This document shows positions 44,490-57,460 of a stretch of 64,000 bases of DNA, in pieces. The notes under the pieces were generated by a model. The model was not told the origin of the DNA. It saw only the letters and a list, made by a program, of their open reading frames with translations, and did not search any database. A program made the position numbers and the translations under genes. This stretch comes from Sequoia sempervirens (lineage: Eukaryota > Streptophyta > Pinopsida > Cupressales > Cupressaceae): assembly GCA_007258455.2 (NCBI GenBank), contig VDFB02139279.1, forward strand, positions 1 to 64,000. The letters are read 5' to 3'. Position 1 is the stretch's first letter. Every line of letters begins with the position of its first letter.

Positions 44490-46792
44490 GGTGCCCTGAG
44501 CTCCCCTCGCTTTGGCAGTCATTATGGTGGTTTCCTTGGATCTAATGGTGCGACCGTAATGGTTTTCTTAATGGCCCTAGGAAAGACTTGCTCAAAGCAA
44601 CCTAGCTAATGTGGGAGAATTCTGGCTCCCAACGCTCCTGTGGGTAGGCTATGTAATAAAGCAATCTATAATATGATGCCTCTTGCATCGCCTGACCATA
44701 CATCTCTGCTAGGACTATAGCCTATCCCTGCACCTATTGCGTTGCTGACTCCAGTTGATGTCCCTGAATTGTCTCTTGAGCTAGGCCAAGATCAATATCA
44801 TGTCTCTATTGGCACTCATGCGCTGCCTCTTGTCTCACCTGATCCCTCTCCTAGATCAATGTTTGAATCTAGGCATGTGCTTTCTATATCTACCCTATCA
44901 GTGCATGTACTTGCACTTGCAGTGATGTTAGATGTTTGTCCCTAGGATGGGAACTTGATGGTGGTTGTTGTGGATATTCTGGCTATTGTGGTACCCTCTA
45001 TGTAACTAGTTGAACCAAGGATGGTCCCTATCCATCTTGCTCCATGTGTCCATCCTGCCCATCTTGGGGCTGTTGAGGTGGTTGTTGTGGCACCTGTCCT
45101 ATCCGAGGTCCTCTGACTCATCCCCTGCTTGCTAGTAGCACAATCGACAATGTCAATCTAATTGGAGTGTGAGCCTGCTAGTATGCATTGTATTCTTGTG
45201 TAGTTCCTACATATATGAGACCATCAAAGTACACCCAAGGCTACATCACCAACTTCCTAAAGTCAACAATGGCCTATTGGGGTTGGATCCAATTTCCCCA
45301 AGTTGTCTCTTGAGATCTGCATGCAAAAATGGCTTTGTGTGCAAGGTTAGGTGCATCCTACACCTCCCTGAACTACCAAGCAACCTTGTCAGGAAGGTAT
45401 CACTCTATCATATGGTGCTTGTGGCCCTGCATATATCTATTTTGATGACAGTAGAATAACTGCTCATCATCATCATGCCATCTATAAAAATGGATCCAGA
45501 GCCTCCATCAAAAAACTGTCATCTCATCGATCACCCGCCTCTAGTCTGGGATGCCTGTAATACCTATGTAGTGGAGGGTCATCATACCCCCATATCTGTA
45601 GACCACTAGATTATCATGATCTTTTTGCACATCTGTAATGGTGGGCCTCAATAAAACTATGTGCTCATAAGCCTAAATGTGGATAAGTGTCACTCCCGCT
45701 CTAATGTTGTGGGCCCCACATTACACAACCTAGTGCATATCATGATACAACAAAGCTAGGACAACTGGCCCCTAGGCATAGACGGTTATCTCCTCCATCA
45801 TCCTTGACCAGAATATATCCCATCCAACGTTGTAGCCTTTGGCTTGTCTATCGAGAATGGGGACTCCCAAGATCAATGCTCTGAAAAATAAAGTAAAATC
45901 TAGGGCAATCCCTTCATATTGAGAAAGTTCAAGCTACTTGTTGTCCACCTTATACTGATAAACTTTGAACAACTGGAATATGGCATCACCACCAACCTTG
46001 ACATCGTATATAATGTTCTTACCGTGTATGGGGATTCACAAGATTCACCATACATCCTCCAAGGTCACTGTGGCCTCTTTGATCAGTAGATGGAATGATG
46101 AAGTCTCACTCCACCATCTCTCCACCAATGCTATCATCATCACTAAGTGCATCGTAACCTTGGGCATCTATGCCACGTGTTTGAATCTAATCAAACCCAG
46201 GAAAAATAATGCTTCATTTGATAAGTACCTCACTCGACATAGTATCCAGCCTTTGTGCTCCTTCGAGTTGAGCACTTGAAGGACCTCCTATATCCAAAAT
46301 TCCCATGACATCAAATTTAATCAACCAAGCACATTTTCAAAAATTAAAAATCCCCCAAAAGCGAAGGTGAACTGACATTTGCAAAGGTAGTGCTCTATGT
46401 TTTCACAAAAGCATCACTATAAAAGAAGGCGGTGCCATATCGCAAAGGAAAATCAACATTTCTAGGTGAACCTGTTCAAACTCTTATGGGCTCATTGAAT
46501 GCTATCATGCAAAAGTGGGTCGACATTTTCTACGCGACCCTAAGACCTTCCAGCATCGCGCAACACTATTCTGCAAAGATGGTTCAACATTGACAAAAGT
46601 GACGTTGATCATAACAATTGTGACGCCCTACAGAGCCACTTTTGGACGACCTATTTGGACCCTAATAAATGCACCTAAAATGTGAAAAACTGAGAAAAGT
46701 TTTGAAAGACATACCGGGGGTCCTATGTCCCGAGGCCTTTGGAACTCTCGAACCCGCTCCATCCAATGCCTGGGAAGCACACGATCCGCCAT
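44490..46792 (-). pseudogene. Antisense plant mobile domain (PMD) gene carried by element B
   Basis: Opposite in strand to gag-pol, between integrase and the PPT. Exon 1 (46792-46715) is 26 codons, MADRVLPRHWMERVREFQRP and on to GPP, and is fully open. A GTATGT donor follows at 46714-46709. After an intron of unresolved end, the PMD core (about 46290-45230) has LVERWWSETSSFHLL, EATVTLEDVW and IPIHGKNIIYDV. A Pro/Gln-rich linker (about 45150-44960) and a coiled coil (about 44940-44600: ALIG, QTLI and ERDQVRQEAAHECQ segments) follow. TAG stops interrupt it, often at expected Gln codons. Length, exon plan and antisense position equal those of element A (1965-4085). Confidence 0.78.
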
Positions 46793-47190
46793 TCTGTCAG
46801 CACCTCAAAGAAAAATATCAAGAAATCTAGAAGGTTGAGTGTGCAAATGATTTGAAAATGACCCCTTCAACCCTATTTATGCATTTTTTTAGGGTTTTTG
46901 AGCCCATTAATCCATTTTTTGTCGAACGAAGCCTGTTTTGACCTGTTTTCATCGTTGTGAGCCTATTTTCACATCCCATGGGCTATTGTATATGCTTGAA
47001 TCCTTGTTGAACCATTTTCATGAGCTCGACCCAAATTTTGCATTTTTTTCCTAATCTCTCGAGGGGGTAGGGTAGCAGTGTAATTTCTCTCGCTAGGGCA
47101 ACAATGGGGCATCCAAAAAAAATTAAAAAAGATTTGAATTTTGATCACAACTATGTTATTCTTTGAACCAACACAGGAGGTACCTCACTT
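46793..47190 (+). other. Region between the PMD gene and the PPT of element B
   Basis: This would be the promoter/5' region of the antisense PMD gene. I see no ORF and no clear TATA box. The same interval in element A is 1531-1964. Confidence 0.4.
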
Positions 47191-47205
47191 CAAAGAGGGA
47201 AAAAA
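47191..47205 (+). other. Polypurine tract of element B
   Basis: CAAAGAGGGAAAAAA directly before the LTR start TGTAGACA, as in element A. Confidence 0.85.
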
Positions 47206-48518
47206 TGTAGACACTTAAAAAGTCCTGATTGATACTAGATGCATCTAATTTTGATTAACAGACACCATTTCTTCCTAAATCACCTCGAACTAACCAATTA
47301 ATTAAATAATCAACATTATTTAACTAAATCAACAATTCAGCTATTAATCAAATAATTAATTTTATTAGATTAATTCACCCTTCTTTTGATTAATGTTCAT
47401 CATATTTAATTAAATCAAATCATTTAATTAAATCCCCCTATGTCCTCTTATTTGATTAAATAAATCAAATCAAGTGTCACAATCCCCTAATCCATTCAAG
47501 TTAATTAATTCTAAATTAATTAACCTTAAACTACTTTCTAATCAACATTAACAAATCCTCCAACTTTTAACTCCTCAAGAGTTAAATCAACTCATGGTCA
47601 ACTAACCAAGTTGCACATGAAAATAATTTCTTTTAATTATCTAATTCCTCTATTTATCCTCACAATGGCATATTCCAAGGAATATTCCTCCCAACCACCT
47701 CCTCATTCATTTTCCCTCCAAAGATTTCAAAAGTCTCTTACATCTTCAATAACTTCTCTTAAATCCTCATTAACTCCTCTTAGATCCTTTCAAATCTCAA
47801 CCACATTCAATAACTTCTTACAACCTTTCAAATCCTTAACCATTTTTATTTATTCCTCTTACATCCTCCTTTACTCAACACATTCCCCAAAATGTGCTCC
47901 ACCCTCACCCAATAGAATTATGACAAGTGTCACATTCCCATTGGCTCCCTTTTTATCCCATATTCACCAATTTCTCTCATTTCTCAACCCTTGAGTTCTA
48001 TAAATAGAAGCCTTCTCTTCATAATATGGATCCACAACTTCAAGAATTCTTACTATAGGCATTTTAACTCATAACACTTCATCATTTTCATCATTTTAGC
48101 TAATTTTTATCACCATTTGGAGTCAGCTCATGCACCTTGGATCATCAACATCGTCAAAGCTTATCAAAGGGAGTGGGAAAGGGCTTCTTTAAACATCAAA
48201 GGAGCACCAATCCCCCTATGAGATTAAGGTTTAGCTATTTCAAGTTGATTACATCCTATCTTTGGTTTATTATGCTCTCATTTTCATGTTTTCTTCTTGT
48301 TTTAGCTAATAATTTTGTAGGGAATGCTAGATTTGGCTTTATAACATGTTTAACAAGTGTTTGTTGATCTTGTGTTAGCTTGTTGTAGGTTTGGTGTTCA
48401 TAGATTGTTATCAATTTCAATTGAATAAATATAGACTTATTAATTACAAATACTTTTTATAATTATTTTATTTCAACTTAGATCATGTTATCAATTCAAT
48501 TAATTTTATGATTTCACA
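47206..48518 (+). repeat. 3' LTR of element B
   Basis: It starts TGTAGACA at 47206 after the PPT, with AT-rich TTAATTAAAT blocks and a CTATAAATAG box at 47998-48007, the same layout as the LTRs of element A. The end is placed at TTTCACA near 48518 by length and by likeness to TCTCACA. That boundary is uncertain because no 5' LTR is available to compare. Confidence 0.7.
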
Positions 48519-49200
48519 AATGAATGTGGGTGGTAGTCATATCTAGGTGGATTTAACAATTATATTGAGATAATTTCATGTATAAACGTAATAAATGCAA
48601 GGATTTGAATTTTTTTAGAGAAACTTAATTTCCTCACCATCTTTACTTGTGTAAATAACATTTTTCAAAATTTTCAAAAATAATTGTTTATAGATATGTT
48701 GGGTGAATATTTTGTAATTCCTTTAACAATTACAAAATGGTAGTTTTAGCCACAACTATGATGAGAAATTAATATCTCCTCTCATAAAAGGGATGCTCCC
48801 TTCTTATTTCCAACTAAAATAACTAGTGATTAAACTATGCTTATGTACACTACAACTATCCATAGGGGTGTTTCCATCATCATAGTCTCTTCTTTCAAAA
48901 TAGATATTTCCCTTTTTCAAGATTACAATAGTATTCCCTTGATGTTTACAACATGTAACAAATTACAAAACACTAGTTGGGGAAATTATGACCAATATTT
49001 GATTTAGTTAGATGTAAGAATAACTATAATGATATCAACAAGTGATGATAACAAGAAAATCCACAAAAGCCCAAAGTATTCTATTACTTTCCATGATGAT
49101 TTGAATGGTAGCAAGTGTAGCAAGTTGCAACTCAAAGAATATCAATGAACAACACCAAAATATCCACAAGAATGTAGCCAATAATCACAACTCAGACTTC
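48519..49200. other. Sequence between element B and the right inverted-repeat arm
   Basis: No gene seen. On the minus strand it continues the downstream region of ORF D beyond the point where the left arm meets the gap, so it predicts what the left copy should contain next. Confidence 0.5.
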
Positions 49201-49658
49201 GAGTAATTAATTCCCTTCAACAACAAAATATTATGTCACTTTAACAAACCAATTTCAAGATAATGTGATAAGAGAGACATAAGAACAATCTTACACACAA
49301 CAAATATGCTCCAAAACAAAGGTTGGATGCAAATCTACTTCTTTTATTGATTAATTTCGATATGCACATTCAACACAAAGATTCAAGAATGCTTCTCAAA
49401 ATGGGCAACATTTTTTTCTTCAAAAGATCAAAGGTCCATTACAAAAGAAACTCCCTCATATATATAGAGGAGAGTTGAGAGCTAATCTAGGAAAGCAATA
49501 AGTAATTTGATTTATTCAATGGGAGATTTCAATTTGATTTAGGACTTCTCTATTTTTACATGTAATTACATTTCAAAAAAAGACGTAAAATTTTGAAAGC
49601 TAATTACATAAAGCATGAAAAATACTGAAAAGTAAACTAAGGGAAAAAAAAGGCACGT
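49201..49658 (-). other. Downstream region of ORF D, right-arm copy
   Basis: Copy of 29238-29695, here continuous with 48519-49200 on the minus strand. Confidence 0.5.
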
Positions 49659-51721
49659 TCAACTTTCTTCACCGTCTCTCTCCAAGAAATCCTCATACTT
49701 CTTCATGATTGCTTGAACTTCTTCATTATCAGGACCTGAAGTGTGCTTGGAGATAGCAAGGAATCTTGTGATTGAGTCCTTCACAGTGTTGTAAGCTTTC
49801 TCATGCCTTTCTAAATACACCTTCAGCTTATCCAAGGTTAATTGAATATCCATCAATCTTTCCATAAAAGCCACTAAGAAGGATTGATCTTTAATTTCTT
49901 TCTAGATCATGGATGTGAATTTTTGAACAATTTCATCAGAGGAAAGGACTTTTTTATTATCATCAAGTAACTTGCAAGGAAGCTCTCAATTTTGTGGACA
50001 AGATGCAAATCATTGTCTTTCCTGACTTCTCGAGCATCCTGCAAGTCTTTAATCAGTTCTTCAATGATATTTATCTTGTGTATCATTGTTTCCTTTACCT
50101 CAACAAACATTTCTCTATTGGGAATTATCCCAATTTCCACCAATGCATTAAGCTTGAGTTTCTTCATCTTGATCCAAGCTTCTAACTTGTTCTCTATTTC
50201 TTGCTACTTCGGGGAAAATGTATTATTAGTTTTATCTAACTCTAATCTTATTCTTTCTATATTCCCAATTCTTTCCACAAAAGATATCAAAAGTTGTGTT
50301 CCCTGTGCTATCATTCTATTCAAAAAATCATTGATTGATTTTCCTCTTGAATGCACCTTTCCAACCTTATGAATAATTGGATCTTCAATACTCATGACTA
50401 CAGGCTCTATTGACTCTAAAGATTGGGTAATCTTTTGGAGCATCAAAGTTAACTGCTCAACTTTGGCCTTGTATTGATCTTTAACCTTCTTCACTTCATC
50501 AAATTTCTCAATGAGAGAATTCAAAGTAGATTGTACATCTTCATTGGAACTTTTGTGAGTTACCTTTTCTAACTCAACCCTTGTAATAAAATATTAAAAA
50601 ATATCCAATTCCTCAATAGACTTATTTGGAGGAGTTTGTGCTACCTCTGCATACCTATATCTTGTATTATCCACCAGCAACCTAGAAAGAGTCTCTACCT
50701 TTTGCTTCAATTTTTTCTTTACAGGTGCCAACTGTCCAAAGTCAAAGTAATCTGGAGAGACAAATTGCTTCTTCCTTTTGGTGTCTAGGATGAAACCCAA
50801 ATGGGAAGTGGAGAAGAACTTCATTCTAGACCAGCAATAATAGCTTGCATTGATGTAGCTTCACTCACAGAAGTTGTTACAATTGGTGACTCGTATTAGT
50901 CAAAATTGCTCCTAGAATTTATATACTTGTAACTCAAGAGAAAACTCAGTCATAAATTATTCTAAATCAGATTGAGAAGATATGTCAAAGGAAGGTGACC
51001 AAAAACTTGGAAAATAAGTGGGAGACTCCAAAAAAAATTCTAAACCATGTTTAGGACTTTCAAAAATTGAAATAACAGTAGGAAATAATTGACTAGATAG
51101 ACATAGTAGGAGTAACCGTAATAGTAGGAATAACTGTAGCAGTGATTGGTAAATATTATTCAACATAAATGATGGGAGGAATGGGGGATATACATAGTAG
51201 TAATAATGGGAGTTGAAGTAACAAGTGGACCCTTTGGGGTATTCTCATGAGGAGATATGTGTTCTTCCTCATGTTGTTCCTCTTCTTCTTTCCCTTCTTC
51301 TCAAATTGATTCCTCTTTTGTGCCTGTAGATGACCCTTTAGATGTTTGACTTTTACCCCCTTTACAATGAATGCAATTTTGGGTTTGGAAGTCATGCTAG
51401 AACTAGGTACATCTCCCTTATTCTTCATCCTTAGCTCATATGTCCTTCCTTCTTTTCCTTTAGGTACCTTCCCCTCTAACCTAGTGATAAAAGGTTTTAG
51501 TTGTATCCTTTTTTCTTCTAGCCATATACATTTGTGTTTTCTAGGATAGGTTTAAATCTTTCTCTAATTGATGTTGTATCCTTCTTGGACAATTGAATTA
51601 AAGGTAGAGGAGTTCCTACAATATTGTTCCTATCATAGGCTAGATCCAAGATGTCTCCATCATCTTCCATATCCTCTAGAATATCAACTAGATCAAGATT
51701 TTTAATTTGCACTAGAGTCAA
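49659..51721 (-). pseudogene. Unrecognised ORF D (relic), right-arm copy
   Basis: Same broken frame as at 27175-29237, with the same frameshifts and stops. Coding differences from the left copy include Met to Leu in KKKMKQKV, Pro to Leu in GHPQAQ, Asn to Asp in QSNLE and Ser to Gly near the C-terminus. Shared disabling mutations show that decay came before the two copies separated. Confidence 0.45.
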
Positions 51722-51985
51722 CTGGAAATAGTTTTATGTTCTTCTCCTTCATTCTATAATATGCCCACACATCTTCAATCCTATGTACATGAGTGTAGGA
51801 CTTTTAATTTTATTTTCCATGCCCAGGTAATCAAAATTGAGCCTCTTTTTTTGTATCTTCATGGTGACTATTATGCCTTACATAACCACCCCATTTCTTC
51901 TTTGGTCAAAATGGGTCCCCCTTCTTGCTTTTTTCCCTTGGTGTTTTTGTTTTGGCTTTGGGAGTTGTCTTTTTCTTCCAAGCCT

Positions 51986-52426
51986 TGTTTTCTTTTGTTT
52001 TGTTGGGTTTGGGTTTTAGACTGGAATTGGCACTTAGCACCTTTAGAAAGTTTGAGTTCTAGTTTTTGTTTCGAATCTGATCCTCGCGTTTTCCCTTGTT
52101 TTGTTTTATTTTGTCAGATTCGGGTTTCAAAAAGGAACTTAAACTTTACACCTTGTGAAGCTTCACCTTCCTTGTTCCATTTTGATTCTGATCCCCACTT
52201 TCTTGTTGTCTTTTTTTTTTTGGAATAAGATTTCAAAATGAAACCAGAACCTTGAACCTTTCCAAGGGTCATGTTCCTAGTTCTGACCCAATCCCAATTT
52301 CTGCGTTTGTTGTGCTTTTTCCTGCCGGGTTCGGGTTTTGGAATGAAGTCAGAACTTTACACTCTTTGAAGGTTCTTGTGTTGAGTTCTTTCTTGATCCT
52401 GACTTCCACCTTACCTTTAGTATTTT
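51986..52426. repeat. Imperfect tandem repeats, cluster 2 (right arm)
   Basis: Copy of 26470-26910: four units of about 104-110 bp with GGGTTYGGGTTTTRGA-like cores. Confidence 0.65.
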
Positions 52427-52510
52427 GTGTTGGTTCATTTGTGGGTGTTTTCCCGATCTTGATGCCCAAACTACCTCGCATTAAGGAAAGTTAGTTCAAA
52501 CACGCAGGCC

Positions 52511-52520
52511 TATATATATT
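52511..52520 (+). promoter_or_regulatory. TATA-like box upstream of ORF E, right-arm copy
   Basis: TATATATATT after GGCC on the plus strand; same context as 26376-26385. Confidence 0.35.
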
Positions 52521-52886
52521 TCAATTGCCTTCATGTTTTGGCTCATAATTGCTTTGCATTTCATGAGTAAGAGATAGAGTGGAGTAGTGGATTGGGGCCC
52601 GGTTTCAAGTTTGTAGACTTTTGATCAAGCATTGTTGGTCTTATCGTCACGTCTTTTGAGGTAGGGTTTTCTATTCTTTCTTTTATTTGTTTCCTGCTTA
52701 TTTTCTTCTTCATTTTCTTGCTTGTTTGTGTGCTTGCTTCATTTCTTGTTTGTTGGGTTTGTTGTTGCTTGTTTGTTTTCTTTTCTTTCATTATTTGGTT
52801 TGTTCATGTCATGTTTCTCTTGGGTGTTTTCATTTTTGTATTTTTGTTTTTGTCTTATTTTTCATGCATGGGTTTCTTCGTTCCTA

Positions 52887-52914
52887 TCAAAACCCTAGTT
52901 TGTCTAGGGTTTTC
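52887..52914. promoter_or_regulatory. Inverted telobox-like pair, right-arm copy
   Basis: AAACCCTAG ... CTAGGGTTTT, copy of 25982-26009. Confidence 0.35.
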
Positions 52915-52995
52915 ATACCATTAGGTTAGCCCTTTTAATTTTTTTTAAAAATATTGAACTACGTCATCCTTTACAAATATAAGTTTGAACCCTAG

Positions 52996-53610
52996 ATTCT
53001 TCCCCATGTCCGATCCTCGATGCAAATAATAGGGTTTTGATGTTTGGATCAATCCCAATCTTGATTCTTGAAGGTTTTGAAAATGTTGGAAATTCACCTT
53101 GTCACCCTCATGCTAGGTAAAGTTCTAATTCCAAATTTTGCATCTGTTGCGGGATAGAGCTTCAAAATTGAACCCCAACTATACACATTCATATGGTTAT
53201 TGTTCCTCACACCGTTCTGACTCCAACTTTTTAATTTTTTCGAGATCGGACCTCGAAAAGGAACCTTACCTTTTTCAAAAAAATTGATCCAGTGTTCAAC
53301 TTCTAACTTTTGGTCAAGATTGAAATAAGAATGAAACCTTGACCTTCCACCTTTGCATTGTCCATATGCCAAGAATCATTTTGATTTTGACTTTCAAACA
53401 ACTAGCAAGATCAAACCTCAGAACAAAACCTAACCCTCGATGCCAAATTGAATTATGGTTCTATTTTCCATCAAGATTATTACTTCTTCCCTTTTAGGTT
53501 GGGATCAAACCTCAGAGTGAAACCTGAACCCATTCCCTTTTCAAAGTTTCGGTGCCAAGTGTCATCTTGATCCCGAATTCCAATAGACTTTCTTCAATGT
53601 TCAAGTGTTG
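52996..53610. repeat. Imperfect tandem repeats, cluster 1 (right arm)
   Basis: Copy of 25286-25900. Confidence 0.6.
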
Positions 53611-53829
53611 ATTTTTACCCCAATTTTGATGTCTGATAGTTTGCTAATAGGTTTTGTAATGTTTATATTTTAGGTTCTATCTTGAACCTAACACTCGAAA
53701 GCAATATTGATATCTTTGTAAATGAATACTTCTTTCAGATTATAAAGTGTTAATATGGAATTTATTTAATGCCCAACTCTTTGTAGTGCTCCTTCTGCCT
53801 AATGAATGTCATGGTTGCAAGTTTATTAA

Positions 53830-56800
53830 ATGTCTAATTCATAGGGAGATACTAGTGTTGAGGAGGTTCCAAAAGAACATAGGGCCAAGAGATTGAAGCT
53901 AGAACATATCCCATTGACTATGAAGTACAAGTTCTAGGGTGCTCCTGTGATATCAAAGTTTGGGTTAGATGTAATGAAAATAATGGATACATTGGTCGGT
54001 CATGTTGACCTTGAGCAATTTGTACAAGATACCTTCACAAAAGATGCAAGCCCAAGGGCTAAGAAGATTGCTAGTTTCAAGTTGGAACATGTAGCTTCAT
54101 TTCCCATAGTTGTGTAATGTCCTGAATTCATACTAGTTGTTGCACACACATACAACCCAGTAAAAAGGAAATGTATTGATCCAGGGGGAATGAAATTATT
54201 GATTTAAGATTGAGAATGATAAGGCTAAGCTCTTTGACCTGCCTCCCCATACCAATCTTAAAATCATGATAGAGGTTGAGGCATTGTAGAAGTATGAAGC
54301 AGATGTGGAGGGAAACAAGAGATATATAAGTAAGAGGTGTTTGAAGGTAGAGAAAAGTTCGATAAATAAGTTTCCCACCAAGCCTAAAAGGTTTGAATTT
54401 TCTTCATAAGTAGGGGAGATCATCACACTATTATCCAGGGCATTCAAGAAAGAGGATTCACATGGATTTTAAACTTGGATGTTTTCTTTTATTCAAATTA
54501 TTCTTGATGGGAAACAATACTTGGATTGGGTACAAATGGTATTTGATGCATTTCATGACCATATCACCAAGGTGAAGGATATTTATATGAGTTCTTATGT
54601 AATATACTATGTTGCAAGAATATAAAACTTCCCAGGCCTAAAGACAGAAGGGGTCCTTGGGGAAGCAACCAATGAGAATAGAGTCTAGAAGTATTATGAT
54701 CAATTGGAGCTCAAGAAGGTGGAAAAGCATTTCAAAAATGTTAATGACGCCTTCGTGTGTGTTGTTATCAACCAATTGATAGGAGATATTGGTTTTAGAT
54801 TAACTAAGGAAGCCATGACCTTTATTGGAGATTGGGAGAATTGGTTTATTCAATACCCCAAGACAACTTACATTAGATTGTTTTGCTTTGACAAGGCTCC
54901 ATTCATGTTTCCAAGGTGCTATAGTGATAGAATGATTTTAATGGAATTCTCTTGTCAGGCAACAAAATTAAATTTAAAGTTTTCTAGCAAACATAAGGAA
55001 GGTTGTCAAACATTCCCTATGGAGTTAGGTTTTTACTCATTTTCATCGGCAGTGGCAACCAAGACAGTGACAGAAGAGTTCCAAGCATGCAATCTAAAAT
55101 CTTATGAGGAAAGAAAGGTTTTTGACCCAAATGGGAAGATGAATTTTATGTATGCATTTTTGATCCCTTATCATGAGTGTCACATCGAGGATTTATAGGC
55201 TAATCTTCAAGATCAATTTGAGGTAAGAAAAAGTGGATATGAAAGGATGACTAATCCCCAAATGAAAGACTTCAACATTAAGGAGGATATATCTGAAGGG
55301 ATATCCAATGATGGCATTATCCTTGATCCTCAATATGAGGTAGATGAAATTGCAACAAAAGAGTTGGAGCCTATTAACTGGATGGAAAAGGAACAACTTG
55401 ATATAAAAAAGGTTTCACAGGTGGTTATTAATAGGAGATTAAAGTGGATTGACATACACATCAACTGACCTCAAGGAAAATCCATGAGGAAAAGAAAGAA
55501 TTCATAGGTTAAATCATCTTCAACTACTGATCCAAAGAAGTACAAGAGGCTTAAGAAGAAAACTCCATAAGAAGAAGAAGCAGTTGCAGTGGAAAAGGTT
55601 ACAAAATTCTTCCAAAAGGCTATAGTTACCTATCAAGCTACTACTACTGGAATTGTCTCAGGTTTTGGTATTGAACCCATTTCCATTGTCTACCCTATAA
55701 TAGAAATTGTTGAAGAAGCTCCTTTTGTCATTCCTCCACAAATAGAGGAAGTTGGAACTAAGGAAAATCCTTCTATTGTGCCTTCAACAACAAAAAAAAA
55801 ACTAAAGAAGGGGAAGATCCCCCTGTAATAACAATCACAGAATCTCCTCTCCCCTTAGATTTTGAAGAGACTTCCCTTCAAGAAGAAGAAAAGGAAGAAG
55901 ATGAAGAATATTTTGAGGAAGATGAAGATGTGGGAGAAGGAAACCTTTGGAATGAAGTAGAAATGGAACATGTCCTAATAGAGGATGAGTAGCAAAAAAT
56001 AATGGAAAGTGTCAAGAAGTAAGTTGTTGAGGACCTAGCTAGAGAAGAAGAATAAGGGTAGAAGAAAAGGGATGAAGAGGAGGCTTAGAAAATAGATATG
56101 GAGTTGAAGAAGGTTGTAGATATTAAAGCTAAAAATGAGAAGCGAGAAAAAGAGAAAGCTGATAAGGAAAAGTTGGAGCAACAAAAGGCTTCATCTACAC
56201 TAGAAATTGGAACAACTCTTACAACTCCACAACCTCCATAGCCAACACCCCTAGGTACTAAACAAATAACAGCCTCACCAAGTACTCTAACCTAGTTCAG
56301 ACTGAATTTAGAGAAGAGATGACAGATTGAAGCTCAACTAGTGAGCTAGGATGAGATGATTAAAGAGGTGGACAAGGTAAAGCCTAAGAAAAATCGATGA
56401 GCAATACACTCCACCAAGATAATGAATGATGGAGGTTTGGTCAGAGATATTGCAATCCAAACGGTCAATAAAGATTATAGAGAGTTACAAGCTTTTGATT
56501 ACTAATTGAGCATGGTTAATTTGTGAAAGAAAAACATAAATTGGTAGATGACACTCATCGACATAGTGGCAAGTTCAAGAAAATAAATTTTGGTAAAAGA
56601 AAAACAAGCCAAATATGAGTTGAAAGCACAAGTAGGACAAATAAAAATATTTCTTAAGGAACTCACTGAATCAACCTTGGAACAGCCAACATCATCAGAA
56701 TTTTTTTGTACTTATGGGCCATAAGGAGGTTGATGAGATGAACAAGATAAAAAGGAAAGCTCAGATGTTTGATGGTTGGATCAATATTCTTCGGAAAGAA

Positions 56801-57460
56801 ATAGAACTCCTTGACCAGGGATACAAATATTATGATGGGCATACACTTGGCAAGCAAATAGGAGAATACATTCAGAGAATATGGGAAGAAGAAGAGAAAT
56901 ATAAAGAGTATCTTGGAAAGTTAAAAGCTATCAACATGATGCCCAGAGAAACACTGGTTGAATCAGGGATGCTAGGAGATGAGAATCTTGAGTACATTGA
57001 CAAGGCCATCAACACTATTATCTTTTAATCATATATCCTCATTGAGCATAGGATTAATTTTCTCAGAGTTCAACATGATGCATGGGATCACACACTAATA
57101 TTCAAGCACATTGTTGGGTATATTACCACCAATAAATCCCCAAGATCCCATCCAACTCGTGAGTTAGACTCTTTGGAGAAGTCAAAGGAAGAATGGAATA
57201 GCCAACTGGAAGGTTTGATAAAGAAAGGAGATGGCCTAGATGAGACCATGTTAGATGAATTAATGACCATCAGATCTAACACCAAATGGGCTTCAAGAGA
57301 CACTAGCCAGATGCATGAGTCCACCAAAGTAGCTGTGAAGGATTTTGAGTGATCAGAGTTCAAGATAGAGTGGGTGGACAAACCTGATGAAGAGGCCCTT
57401 GAACAAATTTTTAATAATTTTGATGATTATCATGGGTTTCCAAGGAAAGATGTCAAGTAA
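53830..57460 (+). pseudogene. Unrecognised large ORF E (relic), right-arm copy
   Basis: Copy of 21435-25066. It starts MSNS at 53830 and stops TAA at 57458-57460. A one-base loss in an A run at about 55792 shifts the frame in the acidic hinge, so the open stretch that spans 134 codons in the left copy ends after 79 codons here. An Arg/Gln difference is also seen in the hinge. All major stops are shared with the left copy. Confidence 0.5.

Larger units (their letters stand above)
29796..48518 (+). mobile_element. Element B: Tat-lineage Ty3/Gypsy retrotransposon, 5' end cut off by the gap
   Basis: Same family and order as element A, on the plus strand: leader with conserved short ORF, gag (from 31975), protease, RT, two RNase H domains, integrase, long 3' region with antisense PMD gene, PPT (47191-47205) and 3' LTR (from 47206). 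The 5' LTR and PBS are missing; by comparison with A they would lie within or beyond the gap. The copy is clearly diverged from A in every domain. The 3' end near 48518 is tentative (TTTCACA). Confidence 0.85.
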
